Of a DNA stretch of 64,000 nucleotides, positions 11,887-25,333 are shown piece by piece. The notes beneath the pieces are model-generated. The model saw only the letters and a program-made list of their open reading frames with translations, did not search any database and had not been told where the DNA came from. The stretch is taken from assembly GCA_963576785.1 (NCBI GenBank), contig OY756141.1:3162001-3226000 (forward strand), given 5' to 3'. Source of the DNA: Chlorophyllum brunneum. Taxonomy: Eukaryota; Basidiomycota; Agaricomycetes; Agaricales; Agaricaceae. Each line of letters opens with the position of its first letter. Position 1 is the stretch's first letter. The position numbers and the translations under genes were made by a program.

Positions 11887-14800
11887 CTAGTCAACTTCCA
11901 TCTGGGGATCAACTACCGGTATGGGGAACCAAGGATGGACATTCACATCCCAACGCAGGTTAACCTCACGTCCACCCGGTCGTAATACCCCTATCCTGTT
12001 TCCGCCGTCCCTTGCGCCTAAATCAATGTCGAGTCTCATTTTGAGTTCAGCTTCATGATCATGGTCGTAATCATTTGATGTAGCCGTTGTGGACGATGCA
12101 GCCGAAGCCAACGTAGAATCAGGCATGGACGGAGAAGTGGATGTCGAAATGGTCGTGGACGACGGTAATGAAGACGATGGAGGAAAGTATAAAGATGATC
12201 CTTGGGTCGGAAGACCATTTGGGTGGCCTGATGGAAGGACAGCGAAGAGACCTTCGGCAACGTCTATTAGGCGTCTGACGAACTATGTAGGAAGATATCA
12301 ACGAGGTGAAGGACGAACATAGTGCGGCACAGCTCACCTCTCTTCTCTCACCAACCCAATTATCTGCCCACGCCCCGAGTAGCGGTTCACTCCCCCGAAC
12401 AATGTTAACCTCGCCATCTGGTTCAATTCCTAGCAAGTCTCGCAGCAATCCAACTGCGAGCTCAACACCTTCCCTGTGTGACGTGCTACGATCCTAGACG
12501 CGGCACAACCGATGCACAAGATCGCTCAATTCCAAGTACACTTAAGACGCCTCTTATAAGGACATACCTTCAGGACACCCAAACACGCACGCATGAACTC
12601 GACCAAGTCCGGATGGGCTACAGGATTAGACTCAAACTTCTCATAATCAGGTTTAAATGCCCATTTGTATCTCCGAAAGAAATTTGGTCTTGTCCTGCTC
12701 CAGTTGAATGAGAGGAACGGGATCGTCATCTACCCGGTATCAGCGGTCTTGAAAGAAACGGTGTGACTGGGGACGTACGATAAATAACGATGTACAGAGT
12801 GCTTGGAGAGCCGTAGTCATCTGCTGGTTGTACAGCATCTCACGATGCGCCGCCGTTCCTACAAAATTATCGGAACCATTGCACATCAAGGCTAAGGGAG
12901 GACTGACCTTGAGGCATACCAGGTAATAAGGCCTCATAACACTCCAGCTCAGCTTCAAACACTTGGCTGAGGTACCAATACGCGAATGTCCTCTCCTCAG
13001 GCGCATAGAACTCCAACTGAAACCCAGAAAAGACGATCTCACGTATTGAGGATAACCGCCAGAGTAGAACTGCTTTTGGAATAGCGGGGAGCAGACTACC
13101 TTGAGGGAGGTCCTGTGGTACATGATAGATCATAAGTGGCAAGCTACAAGGAGAGATAAGCAAACCCACAGACACATCCACGTCCATCATCACTTCCGTC
13201 ACTGCATCATACAGACGATGCCACCCTACCATCGTTTTCATCAAATGCCTTCGTCTTCGGGGTGGGTTACTCCAGTTTCCTCTCACGTGCGGGAGAATCA
13301 ACTGCAAAACGCGTGCGTCAGAAACCAGTACTACTAAATAAGGCTGGGAGTACCATGCCTTGTAAATCTCGCGCTCGAGTGCATCGAATGGTGGCATAGA
13401 ACTTCCAACCCAACGCTGATTTAGTTGGGACTGTAAATGTGACCAGGTGATGCCAATTGTTTCCTGAAAGAACTTGTCAACGAGCCAGGCGAAGGGGTAA
13501 CTGTCGAAAACGAGGAGACCGTTATAAAAAGCCGACTGTATTAATCTACAGTGAGATCAAACCATGACTGAAGGTCAAGGTAGAATATACCTGAGTCAGT
13601 GACCTGATATAGGGTCGTTGTATTGGCGGTTTCGCGGTCCAGACACGGAGAAGTCCAACGACCTATAAAATACGTGAGTGTGGAAGAAGCGAGGGGTAAC
13701 GGAGGGCGTACTTTCCACGTCGACGCGCTATGCACGGCTGCCAATTGACTGGTTTCTTTGAGATCCTCAAAAAATGTGTCGAGCGCGTCCCAGGTTTCTT
13801 TAGGAGAGCCAACTGGTAACACGCGTATGGGGACGACGGTGTTTAACTGTCTTGAAACATATGGATCGAAGGCAAGACGCGCGGCGGAATCTTGAAATGG
13901 TTCTGGCAATGGTTGTGATCGCAGCTTCTGGATGAATTCCTGGCAGATCTTTATGTAGCTCTTGAACTGCGAGAGTGATTGGTGAATATTGGTGTCGAGG
14001 AGTTGTAGGAATGACTGAACGGCTTATTTAAGTCACAGTATCATCCAAGCAACTCGACATTAGTTTACCTTGCGGAGTTGTAGCCGTGATATCAAAGGGT
14101 CCTTCCACTGATAAGGTACTATAGCCCACATAGGAGATTAAACCAGGGGCATTGCCAAACCAGAACCCACCTCTGGGAGAATCCGACACCCAGATAGATG
14201 CCTCCTCTAGCATGGAAGTGACGACCCTAACAGGTGTCCCTTCCAACAAATAAATTTCGCATTTATCGCTTTGCCAGTCTTCGGTCTGAATGCGAATTGC
14301 TATCGTGACTCTGACGATGAACGGAATGAAGGGTTTCAGCGTACGTCTTGGACCGCGCCTTTGGACAACTCTCTCCAGGTCATGTCGCAGCACTTTAGTA
14401 AACCGGCAACCGCCGCTCTGAGCACAACGGTGATGAGCTCTGGCGGTCGGTACGGATCGTTTGAATTGAGGAATGGAGCTGGGACGATGTCCGGGTCGAG
14501 ATTGTCGAGATGGTGGATGTAGAGAAAGGTCAAGACCGAGTGGGACATGAAATTTCCGTTGTGCCATTCCATCTGTATCCGTAAGTGGTGGGGAAGTGAA
14601 GGAGAGGAAACAAGCGCAAGTACCTCGTAAAAGAACGCCCTATCAATGATCCAGCATATTTCCTCAGGCAGCAGAGGTGTGAGTGGGTTGAACTTGGGCT
14701 TGACGTCTCCTGGTGGAATATATCCACTATCCAGACGCGGCTCACCAATCTGGCCAAGAGCGGTGGTCGTGAGCGCTGTGTAGCTGCGGCAGAATTTTAG

Positions 14801-15008
14801 TCACCTCGAAGGCTGCCATGGCATCCTGAAGAGAAAAGCCTTCCATGAACAACATTTGTTCACCGTCCATGTCTAAATTGACGCTCAGCACTGTGATTAC
14901 CCGACAAGTGCGATGGGACTGACCTGCAGCCGCATTCTCAAAGACAGTCCTGACGTCGCGAAAGTCAAAAGCGGCGCCTGGGAGCTCTGAGGGAGGGACG
15001 ATGTCCAT
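11887..15008 (-). CDS. MAK10: N-alpha-acetyltransferase auxiliary subunit, NatC complex (MAK10/NAA35)
   Basis: Ribosome-associated NatC subunit that helps acetylate protein N-termini such as Met-Leu and Met-Ile. The start is MDIVPPSELPGAAFDFRDV at 15008. The diagnostic N-terminal block MEGFSLQDAMAAFE (about 14830) is followed by a proline-containing stretch ending in EPRLDSGYIPPG, then EEICWIIDRAFFYE and MSHSVLTFLYIHH (about 14520-14700). The middle part includes FDALEREIYKAWY (about 13340-13390) and SGFQLEFYAPEERTFAYWYL (about 12960-13030), matching the family's GFELELY...YWYL motif. Near the C-terminus are NFFRRYKWAFKPDYEKFESN (about 12620-12680) and the terminal VNLRWDVNVHPWFPIPVV (about 11900-11950). 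Many introns and somewhat divergent linkers; I see no definite break. Its start is only 50 bp from that of MSW1 on the other strand. Confidence 0.85.
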
Positions 15009-15058
15009 GGATGTGAGGGGAAGAGAACAAGGCAGGGAGAGCTGTGGCTGTGCTCAAA
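15009..15058. promoter_or_regulatory. Very short shared promoter between MAK10 and MSW1
   Basis: The 50 bases between the two divergent start codons must hold the 5' leaders, and possibly the core promoter, of both genes, unless transcription starts inside the opposite gene. No TATA box is visible. Confidence 0.55.
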
Positions 15059-16344
<1,286 letters not shown>

Positions 16345-18543
16345 GTATTCCGAACAATATTACTAGGATCTTTGTAATGGTACTAATGGAATAGACTTGC
16401 ACCACTATTACCCTCTAAACTGTGCACAAACGCAGCTCGCGACCGCAGTTCCATCATAAACGCACACGCTTTACTCTGACAAAATCCGCAGCACGAATCT
16501 CACGCCCTCAATCAATCTTTCATCAGTCCATGTCCGTGGTTACCTGTGGCATTACTACGAGGCTATCCATGGGGTCTCACTACTTATCCGCGTATAGCGA
16601 GGTCGTACAGACCTTTGTCGAAAGCTGTAGAATCGTGTCTTTTAAAAATAGCCACGTATGACTCCTTCTATCGCTTCCGTGAGTACCTCAACAATCGCCA
16701 GCCTCTAATCTTGATCTGCCTTCGCAAGACAATGGCATAGCCAAACCACACCCGTAGCCCTCCCACAGCAGGATAATACAGATGACCAGATAAACTCGAA
16801 TCCCCAAACTCGAATTCTGAGCCGAACCACAGCCGACCCAGAATCCTCCCCGTCGGATTTCACTCTCAACGTCTTCCCACCCTTCTCCGAGTCATCCCCA
16901 ACTATTTCCTCCCTTCTCAACCCTGACTCGGGAACTCGATGACAACTATCCTAAGTACCACTTCCGTGTACGTCGCCTGTTCCCCTAAGCCTTATAGAAG
17001 TGTAACTTCCTCACCATTCCAGAATACCACGTCTTCTCCACCCCCCACATCGTGTTCGTTCACATATAAACCCTCCCTCCTCTCAATAGCACGTCAAGAT
17101 TTTTCAATCATTGACCTGCTTCCTCACCTCGTAGCTCCTCTCCCGTCCTCGTCGCGTCCCCGCCGTCCCGCGAGGTAACCCAGCCCAGAGCTGTGGTCTC
17201 GCGGTTGACCACCACAACTCACGACCACCGGTGGCCCGTTCGACAGCGACACGAACAAAGAACACTTCGGCCACCACCTCCACCACCTCCACCCACCACC
17301 ACGATCACTTGCCCAGAATTCAAGTACGATGCCCTCGCGCGCCATCGCGAGAATTACGATACGACACCTCCAAAGCCCTCTCGAAACCCGACAGATTTGC
17401 TAGCTCATGCCGTCCTTACGGTACTACCAAGTGAGGCCGTAATACGACCTCTCCACCACCTCCATGGTGATCCACCCAGTTCTGCCGGTGAGTCTTTCAT
17501 TCTTTTACTTTGTATTTACTTTCCACTGACATTTTTTCTTTAGTTCCTGGGTGTGATGTTGATACTAGACCGGTTATTCCGGCTAGTAAGTTCCTCTTTC
17601 CACTGAATTTTAGAGCCTTTACTGACATATCTTTAGGATGGGAGTGATGTTGATACTATTTATTTCTTTTTTTATATTTATTCTTCTTTTAATTTATTAT
17701 CTTGCCAAGGTAGTCTACTAGTAAATTAAATAGAAAAGAAATACATTGCAATATTCTCAACTCCTACCTGGTGTGAACTGACAACAGAAATTATCTTGAA
17801 TATTCTGTAAGAAAAATAAAAGCCCAGAAAAATAGACCAAGTCCCCTGGATGGCCTCTATCCCCAATTTTATTAATCAGGCCCATTTTTAAACCTTCTAG
17901 GAGGTTGTAGACCATTAGAGACCTGGGAAAAAAATACACCAAGGCTATGATAGGCTGTTAACCTGTCTCATCAGTTGAGTCAGTAGAACCACCATGTCAT
18001 TTTTATATCACCATGAGGCAAGCAGGACTGCACTTGGCCATATCGGGGTAAGACGTGACTGCGGTCATCAGGGATATGAATTACTGCGGTACGATTGCTC
18101 TGGTTCTTGGTTTTGTTGGATTACCTGAATCCACTGCGGCTTCTCTTCTATGTGGATTCAGAAGTCGACGCGCGCGCATAGTCCTGCTATCGCTTGAGTC
18201 ATTTCGAACGAGTGCTTTTTTTGGTCATGTCCACAATGCTTTGCCGCCCCATAGATGACTGTTTAACAGCTTGGGAAGATGTTTCCGGGGTGCTGATGTT
18301 GTGGCTGTCGATTGAGTCCCTTTGGCCTCAAATGAACAGGTCTTTGGGGTGCAACGGCAGTGCGGGTGGTAGTAAAAGTCAGAGCAATATATTTTTCTAC
18401 ATGAAAAGCATAGCGACAAACAGCAAAACACGACGAAAGCAATCAAAAGCAATCAGATACGGAACATGGTAAAACTACGCAAACGAAAACAGCATGGGGG
18501 TCGTGATTTCATAAAGTCATGAAGACGGGGAATTCGTATCAGG
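16345..18543. other. Gene-poor stretch with low-complexity sequence and one weak small ORF
   Basis: A small two-exon frame is possible from ATG at about 16659 (MTPSIAS), through an intron, then QDNTDDQINSNPQTRIL and on to a stop at about 16941, but no family is recognised. 16950-17500 is cytosine-rich with a CCA/CCT-type microsatellite near 17270-17310. 17640-17920 is strongly A+T-rich. No RNA gene or mobile-element protein was seen. Confidence 0.35.
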
Positions 18544-19632
18544 CTACAAACCAGAGACCCCAACGCGGTGGTTGTGGTACCCGATGAGCGCGGCAACGAA
18601 GAGAGCCGCAATGTACTGGATATCATCATCGTGGAGGGCGAAAGGTCCGATTGCGGCCTCCGCATCAGTGTTGCCTTCACCAGCAATTCCCCAAGTCTGA
18701 AATATGTCGAAAACGGACCTGACGAAAGAGGAGGACATCCCCGGACTGGTGTGGCTGGTTCTTGGGACGATGGTGAGAACTCGGAAGGAGGACTGGGGAC
18801 CATGATGAATCCTTCGAACGATCTCCCCGACGCTAGGGGAATTCAAGTAAGGTTGGGTATATTTGGCCCATGAAGTAGGGTCGTCGGCGAAGTGAGCGAA
18901 CGCGCGTGCGACCGCCGGCTCTTCATCGATGCAACGGATAATTACGACTACCAAAGAAGCCGCGGATGCGATAGTTGCCAAGACGAAATTGGCGACAGCT
19001 TCGTTATCGAGGGGGACAGATGAGGAGAGAATATTGTTAAAATCACCGCGCCTGGAAAATTCACCTGATACGTCATCAAGTACACCTGGGGAGAAAATTG
19101 CACTGGATTGGTGATGCAACAAGATGTCCAAAATTACGCGTGCGATGTAGGTGCGGACGTAGTTCTGCTCGTCTTGTTGAATAACGACTCCATTATCAGA
19201 GTCGAAGTCGCGTAAAGTTCCGATCCTGGAAAGGGTGTCCAGCGAGATGCCGTTGAGCTCGGACCATCCATGGGAGCGAGCGGTGCTCCACAGCATGGCG
19301 CGGGGATCAATGCAAATCGCCAACGCTTGCTCACTATGGGAGGAACCGCGGCGGGAGGTGGTGGAGAGGGCGCAAAATGCGCTCACGGCGTCCCAGAACG
19401 ACGCCATAACTTGTCTCCTAGAAAGAGATATTAGCTTATAGAGAATCGACAAGGAAATGCAGACATACAATAAGCCCCGAATGTCGGGTACTATGTTCGC
19501 CACTCCAGGTGGTGGATCTTGGTGGTTGTTGCCAGCGAAGAAAGGGGGTGGACCCATGCCAGCTGGAAAGACAACGCCTATGACTACACCTGCAAAGACA
19601 AAAGGCAGGAGGCGGATGAATTGGTGGTCCAT
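18544..19632 (-). CDS. Orphan protein of about 345-362 residues with an N-terminal hydrophobic segment
   Basis: Not recognised. A frame of 362 codons is open from the start MDHQFIRLLPFVFAGVVIGV. It contains a likely 51-nt intron near 19432-19482 (GTATGT...TTTCTAG) that keeps the frame when removed, leaving about 345 residues. The N-terminal hydrophobic stretch fits a signal peptide or anchor. A second hydrophobic stretch, VANFVLATIASAASLVVVII (about residues 215-235), could be a membrane helix. RGDFNNILSSSVPLDNEAVA precedes it, and another hydrophobic stretch (IAALFVAALIGYH) lies near the C-terminus. Length and codon use support a real gene. Confidence 0.6.
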   Translation of the reverse strand: MDHQFIRLLPFVFAGVVIGVVFPAGMGPPPFFAGNNHQDPPPGVANIVPDIRGLLYVCISLSILYKLISLSRRQVMASFWDAVSAFCALSTTSRRGSSHSEQALAICIDPRAMLWSTARSHGWSELNGISLDTLSRIGTLRDFDSDNGVVIQQDEQNYVRTYIARVILDILLHHQSSAIFSPGVLDDVSGEFSRRGDFNNILSSSVPLDNEAVANFVLATIASAASLVVVIIRCIDEEPAVARAFAHFADDPTSWAKYTQPYLNSPSVGEIVRRIHHGPQSSFRVLTIVPRTSHTSPGMSSSFVRSVFDIFQTWGIAGEGNTDAEAAIGPFALHDDDIQYIAALFVAALIGYHNHRVGVSGL

Positions 19633-20575
19633 TGAGAAATTGTTTGAGGGGTGAAGGAGTAAACTCCAAAGAGAAGCGAAACCAGATGAACAGTAATATA
19701 TATGTGAGAGGCGAAAGCGGAGCGCACGAGCTGGAATCTTCTATGGGTGACTCAAAGCGAACGCCAGCGAGAGAGGGTCTGTGACTCGTAATTCTAGCTG
19801 TCATGACCGTGAGCCTGAAGTCTGAAGTTCGACTTCATCACGCGGCAGGTAGATAGACGTATCTCGGCCTGGATTTTGGGGTAGGAACCAACCAGGGCAT
19901 GGAACGTCCAGGCAAAGCGTGACCAGAAGCCGGATAGACCTACCTAAGTAAGGATAAATTGAGGAGTGAGAACTGGTCCATTTTGTGCGCAGGCAAAAGG
20001 TACCAGAAAACAGTCCGATTACATGACGAAATACGTACTTGGGTGCCAAAAATCTCGACGTTGTGACCACTAACCCAGCGTGTTTATCGAACCACACCTT
20101 CCTGGCAAAGGAAACTTGAATGGGTCGCACGGTAATTCGTGCATAGTTAGTCTGATGGATCCTATTTCGAATCTCCAAAGGGTATGCGAGGACCAGAGGC
20201 CTGGGGAGGGTTCAACACGATCCAGATTATCCATCCGCAGAAGGCATCATATACCGGTACAAAAGGCTGTTTCGAGAGGGAGTATGTTTGAAGGGCAGAA
20301 AACTTTTTCGGGGGATACTTTTGGGATTCATGGTGGTATGAGATCAAGCCCAACGCGAATCCCACGAACCAGCTTGGGCGGGATACGGTCCGGGATCGGT
20401 CCGGGAGTCCCTTGCCGTGAACACGACATGCATCGACTGAATTTTCCTCACCCACTGAACATTACTGGCTTTCCTGTCACTCCTTGTCATTTTCCTCTAC
20501 TCGAAATTCGTCAATTTATTATTCATACCCACAGGCTCACTGAACTCCGCCAAAGAGGCCAGAGGAAGACAGACG
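19633..20575. other. Intergenic region, no gene recognised
   Basis: A 235-codon plus-strand frame (20080-20787) runs through here, but it overlaps the OPA3 start and reads like non-coding sequence. The minus strand has only short frames. Nothing else is supported. Confidence 0.4.
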
Positions 20576-21507
20576 ATGGCCTCCCTGAAAATCGCCACCC
20601 TCGCCATTCGGGTAGGTTTTTGCGCACGCATCTGAACTACACTTTCATAGATGGAGCTGAAATGAAGGGTACTTTTATTCCTCCTGATCCCTGTACATAT
20701 CAAATCCGAACAACCAAACGTACCCCCACGCGCCAATCGACCCTCACGGCGACATCGACAATTACTAGACGGTCGCCAAACCCATAGCTCTTAGAATCAG
20801 GAGTCAAGCCAGGGAGTGGGTCTGACCATATGCCACACTCCTCATACGTGTTGCTCACTCCTCATGATAGACATGAGCGCTTTCGCACTTTCTGCGTTGA
20901 GCTTGCGCAGCTCCTGCACCGTTCTGAGGTAAAACTCCGGACGAACATCCTAGGAGAACCCGCCCGACATATTAGACCTCTGTCAGAGACGCGGTACGTT
21001 TGTATGTCTCTGTCCTAACGTGCGTCACCCTCTGAACAAGCTGCGCAGAGCAATTGAGAACGGGGCTAATTTTTTGGCGGAAGGCTTCTTGTTTACTGTC
21101 GCGGTATCCTTGATCATTGGCGAAGGCTGGCGTTCCTCTCGGTCACAATCCAAAAGGAGAGACACAGTAGACGACCAGCTACAAGACCTCAATCAACGAG
21201 TGGTGGGATTGACAGACAAAGTGAACGAGCTGGAGCAGAAATGGGGTGAAGAAATCCAGGGTATTAGGGAGAGGTAATGTTTTGTCCCAGCATCAGATAT
21301 TGAGGCTGACGATGGATGACCAATAGGAATGATGAGTTGACGAGAGTCCTGGAACGTATCGTTTGGATTGGACTCAGAGGGGGATGGGCGGACGTTCACA
21401 GCGAAGAATGGCAGCACGAGATTTCTTCGCTCACCCAAACACCGTTGGCAATCGAAGATACCAAAACCAACAGTCCATCCGGTCCCAGCCCCACCAGCAA
21501 GTCATAG
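20576..21507 (+). CDS. OPA3: OPA3-like mitochondrial protein
   Basis: Small protein of the optic atrophy 3 family, associated with mitochondrial membranes; its biochemical role is not settled. Five exons: 20576-20611, 20769-20815, 20871-20993, 21049-21273 and 21327-21507, giving 203 residues. The N-terminus MASLKIATLAIR/TVAKPIALRIRSQAR/HERFR matches the family's typical start. LHRSEVKLRTNILGEPARHI and RPLSETRAIENGANFLAEGF are the conserved core. A hydrophobic helix LFTVAVSLIIGEGWRSSRSQ (about residues 83-102) follows, then a coiled coil (DDQLQDLNQRVVGLTDKVNEL). The C-terminal extension is Ser/Thr/Pro-rich. All junctions keep frame; intact. Confidence 0.93.
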
Positions 21508-22685
21508 CGGCATTTATATCCCCTCCAACTAGGAGACTTCTCTCGGTATGTGTCGTCGAGCTATGCACCAGTTGTGACACCGATCGTTTTAGTTCTTCTA
21601 TCGTTCCTCATCCCCGGACACGTTTTATAGATAATATACCTCCCAGCTCCGTTACCATTCCAGTATGGATAGAGTAACCTAATAAATATTTATTAGCCTC
21701 TCCTCGCTCTGTCTCCCCACTCAACTTGAACTTACGTCCACCCACGAAGGCAACGTGTTTATTTGACTTCCACGCCCACTTCGCATGTCTCTTCCCAAGC
21801 CTCTCCTGCAAGACAAACCCTCCACTTCGGTCATGGAGGTTCTAGGTGCAGTCTTTGTGATGGCCTATCCACAAACTCAAAACGCGCTGTATGGTTGTTA
21901 TTGTGGCATCCATTTTCCAATTAAAAAGTACTCGCAGCCTGATGGAAGCTCAAAGGTCTCTCAGAAGACTCGTGGACTCGACTGCAACGTTCCGACTCCA
22001 TAAACTCCCAACCCTCAGCCGTCTGAATATATATGCTCATGGAAGTCCAGCGCCGCAATGATCATTGTTCCCACCCATACATGCGAGACGTTCGTTTAAG
22101 TTGCTTGAACCACTCAACAAATGCAATAACCAGTTCCTATGTGGAGTGTGCATTCTTCGCTGGGACATCAGTGCTCATCTTCAAAAACGCAGGCCCCTCA
22201 TAGTGATGAGAGTGTTGGAATCTGAAATCCAATCCACAAAAATTTTAATGTCATTGTTCTCTGGTGTCGTTAATTTTTATTCCACATAATATCCTCTATA
22301 AATATCGTAGCATATCCAATGTTTTTCCCTGTCCTTTTTCACTCCAAATAAACCTCGCAACATTCCATTCAACAGAGAGAATTCTTCTTCTAGCAGAAAC
22401 AAAATTCGCCGGGAGGAGGCAATAATGAACTTAACCGAGCTGAGGATCGAAGCACTAAGAAGGCAAGGTGTTTGCGGGTCGCATTATATATGACTGAGGG
22501 TTATCTTAACCAGACGGGTGTCCTGCATTGAAACAGGGATAGTGAGATTAGTGGCCACATGTAAGGACTTGCACGAGTGCGAGAGATATAGTGATGTCGC
22601 AGTCTCAAGCAAATTATTTACGGATCACTTGTCGCTCACCGCTTCAGGAGATAAAATTGATGAAAAAGCAAAGCGCATACATGGA
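21508..22685. other. Intergenic region, no gene recognised
   Basis: Only short frames without motifs. A+T content rises from about 22200. Part is presumably the 3' flank of OPA3 and flank of the tRNA gene. Confidence 0.4.
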
Positions 22686-22788
22686 TGCTCCCAACCAGGG
22701 TCGAACTGGTGATCTCCGGATTACATGACTATAAGTCACTCATACTGAAATATGAGACCGGCGCTCTAACCAACTGAGCCATGGAAGC
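22686..22788 (-). tRNA. tRNA-Met (anticodon CAT), with a 29-nt intron
   Basis: The minus strand begins GCTTCCATGGCTCAGTTGG, with a canonical D-arm. The anticodon loop CTCATA is interrupted one base after the anticodon, the standard tRNA intron position, and resumes with ATCCGG. The T-arm carries CAGTTCGACCCTGG. The acceptor stem GCTTCCA pairs with TGGGAGC (one G-T pair), followed by the discriminator A. Mature length is about 74 nt. The CTCATAA loop with its flanking T-T mismatch resembles elongator tRNA-Met as I recall it from yeast. Confidence 0.9.
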
Positions 22789-23164
22789 TTGTACAACGGC
22801 GTGATTCTGACCATCTGAATGGCCAGCCGCTATGGGAACATTGCCTTTGCCTTTGCTATAGAGATGTAGCTGGATAGGACTACGAGAAATAACCGCACTT
22901 TTACAGCAATATCTTCTCCTTCCAACCGCTACATAATAAGATGTGAAGTTGGACCTAAAACCAACCTAGCTTCTACCACGATCCAACCCTCCAGATACGA
23001 GGGAAGGGGAAAAGAGTCCCCCGCTCTGCTGGTGGCGCGATAGAAATTACACCAGCCCGCTCCTCGCTCTGCGCGAAAACCAGAGCACTATAGTCAGCGT
23101 CGTGATGAACTATTTCAGGCCTTCGGGGCGGGAGGCGATGGAATCTCGAGGAAAACGGGGATTA
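22789..23164. other. Short intergenic region
   Basis: Upstream of the tRNA and downstream of the 23165-23730 gene. No gene or repeat recognised. Confidence 0.4.
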
Positions 23165-23730
23165 TCAGTGGTCAAGACTAGGACAGTGCCAGTGTGGGTG
23201 ACAAGGGGGTTCGGTGAAAGAGTGAGTTGATGCGTCGGCCCGATAGAATTTTTCTCGCTGGAATCTAACTTGCGAAGCACCATGTAAAACAAATGTTAGG
23301 GCTTTGGCTATCCCGCTGGCCCACATGGCAAGGAGGAAGGATTCCATTCCCAAAAGCTGAGTCAATTCGCTGTTATACAATCTACGGTTATCTGCATTAG
23401 CGATAAGATTAATCTAACACAGGGTAACGTATCGTACCTATGAAATCATAACTCATCTCGTTTCGATCTCTGTCGAGGCGGTTGTACAATATCAACTCGC
23501 ACAACACCTTCTCTCTCCCTAATACCGCGTAAAACCTCTTCGTGGATATTATCCCAATTCGGTTTGGGGATGCTGTACAGTTGTACATCGGGCAGTGCGC
23601 CCACTGGTCCTTGGTGAGTGAGTAACGGATGCGCGCCAGCCAAGTTAGCTGGCGTAGTAAAGAGTAAAGACCCAGAAGACAGCATCACTGAAAGATAGAC
23701 ATTCGCATTATGATTGAGAGCCTGAGGCAT
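23165..23730 (-). CDS. Small unrecognised protein with hydrophobic segments, spliced
   Basis: Not assignable to a family. The start is MPQALNHNANVYLSVMLSSG. Assuming an intron of about 43 nt inside 23530-23580 and a second of about 55 nt near 23385-23435, the frames join without stops: ALPDVQL/FYAVLGREKVLCELILYN, then RNEMSYDFI/DNRRLYNSELTQLLGM, then LLAMWASGIAKALTFVLHG, ending PHWHCPSLDH at 23165. At least three moderately hydrophobic stretches suggest a membrane protein. Both intron phases fit exactly, which supports a real gene. It is divergent from ARG82, with 154 bp between the start codons. Confidence 0.5.
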
Positions 23731-23884
23731 GTTAAGGAGTAGTGAAAGTCAGCGCTCAGTTGTTTCAGTCACATGCAATTGACAGATCGATCAAAAGATT
23801 CTGTGACCCACATATACAATGACAAGTATATTTATCTATCCACTCATGTCGGCTTGACAATACAATAGTATCCTTTCCCCCATC

Positions 23885-24942
23885 ATGTCCTCACTAGATC
23901 ACCTCAGTTCCCCAACTTCCCCACTATCAACTCAAGTCGGTGGACATGCGGGGGTACTCACAATGGAAGATGGCGAACTCTTGATCAAACCCGCTCTTCC
24001 GCATGAGCTCGAATTCTATCGGAATCTACAAGCAGAAGGCGGCTTGGCAACACTTCGGCCTTATACCCCCAAGTTTCTTGGAACATTGAGGTTGGAAGGT
24101 GAATTGGATGAGACTAAGCCTCAAGTAGACGGAATAGTCCTCAAGCCATTCTCAGACAAGAAAGATAAGCGGTTGCGTTTCCAATTTAGATAACCATATC
24201 CTTACGCTGATTCCGTAACTACAGTCCATAGTTCTGGAGAATATCTCGTACAGATTTACGAGACCTAATATTATGGATATCAAGCTTGGGACTGTTCTTT
24301 ACGATGATGAAGCCCCTCCCGACAAGGTACAACGTATGATCGAGACAGCGCGAAGGACGACTTCTCTCGAGACTGGTATACGCCTTACAGGCTTTCAGGT
24401 ATTTTGAAATGCGGTTATTCACTTTGCCCTACTGATATTTTCTTCAGGTTTACAACAATGTTACAGGACTTGCCGTCAACACCCCGAAATCCTACGGCAA
24501 GTCGATCAAACCAGCCGACCTCCCAGATGGCATGGCCAGGTTCTTCCCCGAAGGACAAAAGACCATTGACCCCTCAGGGGATGGTTCTAGCGGTCTCCCC
24601 GGCACCCTTCTACGCCCGATACTCGAGGGAGTCATCGAGGATATTAAGGAGATTCGTGGCGCTTTGGCAGAATTGGAACTGCGAATGGTTGGTGGGAGCC
24701 TGCTTATTGTATACGAAGCAGATTGGAATAAGGCGGAAGAAGGTTTGAAAAATGTGAACGAAGAGGAAGACGAGGAAGATGACGAAGATGATGAAGAGGA
24801 GTGTGGGCCACCCTATGTGGTCAAGTTGATTGATTTCGCGCATACGAAGATGGTGCCAAGGCAGGGGCCTGACGAGGGTGTTTTACTGGGGGTGGACACG
24901 GTGCTGAGGCTTCTGCAGGGACGGATGGGGCAGATAGTGTAG
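23885..24942 (+). CDS. ARG82: Inositol polyphosphate multikinase (IPK family)
   Basis: Phosphorylates inositol trisphosphate and tetrakisphosphate on the way to higher inositol phosphates; in yeast it also takes part in transcription control. Three exons (23885-24176, 24232-24398, 24448-24942) give 317 residues. The signature PxxxDxKxG appears as PNIMDIKLGT (about residues 109-118). DGIVLKPF and RLLLENI precede it, ARRTTSLETGIRLTGFQVYN follows. The late SLL motif is in VGGSLLIVYEAD, and the metal-binding IDFAHT lies near 24825. An acidic insert of alternating Glu and Asp (about 24755-24800) sits between them, as in yeast Arg82-type proteins. Intact. Confidence 0.92.
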
Positions 24943-25333
24943 AGTAGAGTAGTGTAGTGTATAGAATAAAAAGGTTTGAATGGGGCGCGAGCCGCTGCGC
25001 GACTGACGACATGCCCTGATCTCCGAAGACTAACTCGGCAAGTCCTGCAGGTTGCGGAATTATCTTCCCTGGCCTGTCAAGGGCAAACTATTCCAAGTCC
25101 GGATCACTCCTTACGGAGCGAGGGTCTGTGGAAACCAAGTTTTCTGGAGGGGACAGTCTTGAACCAGCGCACTGACGGCTTAATCCGCTGGGAAGAACCC
25201 CACACATTCCGGATTGGGCCACAACAGCCGTTACTCTACTGAGCCATTGCTGGGTGCTGGTGAACGGCGGTGTATAACCCCCTCTGTCACATGTCGTTTA
25301 CGGTGGTGTCCCTTGCACGTTCTGCATCCCGCC
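24943..25333. other. Intergenic region with a degenerate tRNA-like sequence
   Basis: On the minus strand at about 25140-25250, ATGGCTCAGTAGAGTA resembles a D-arm with A box, CGGCTGTT an Asn-type anticodon arm, and GCGCTGGTTCAAGACTG a T-arm with B box. Acceptor and T-stems do not pair well and the spacing needs a long insertion. It is more likely a tRNA relic or tRNA-derived short repeat than a working tRNA gene. Confidence 0.35.

Noticed and set aside
20080..20787. 235-codon plus-strand frame
   Set aside because: It overlaps the OPA3 start exon in another frame and has low-complexity, non-protein-like composition.
23446..23730. Unspliced frame ending KRDEL, resembling an ER-retention signal
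   Set aside because: A splice model with two well-phased introns gives a longer, more plausible protein in which this frame is left before KRDEL.
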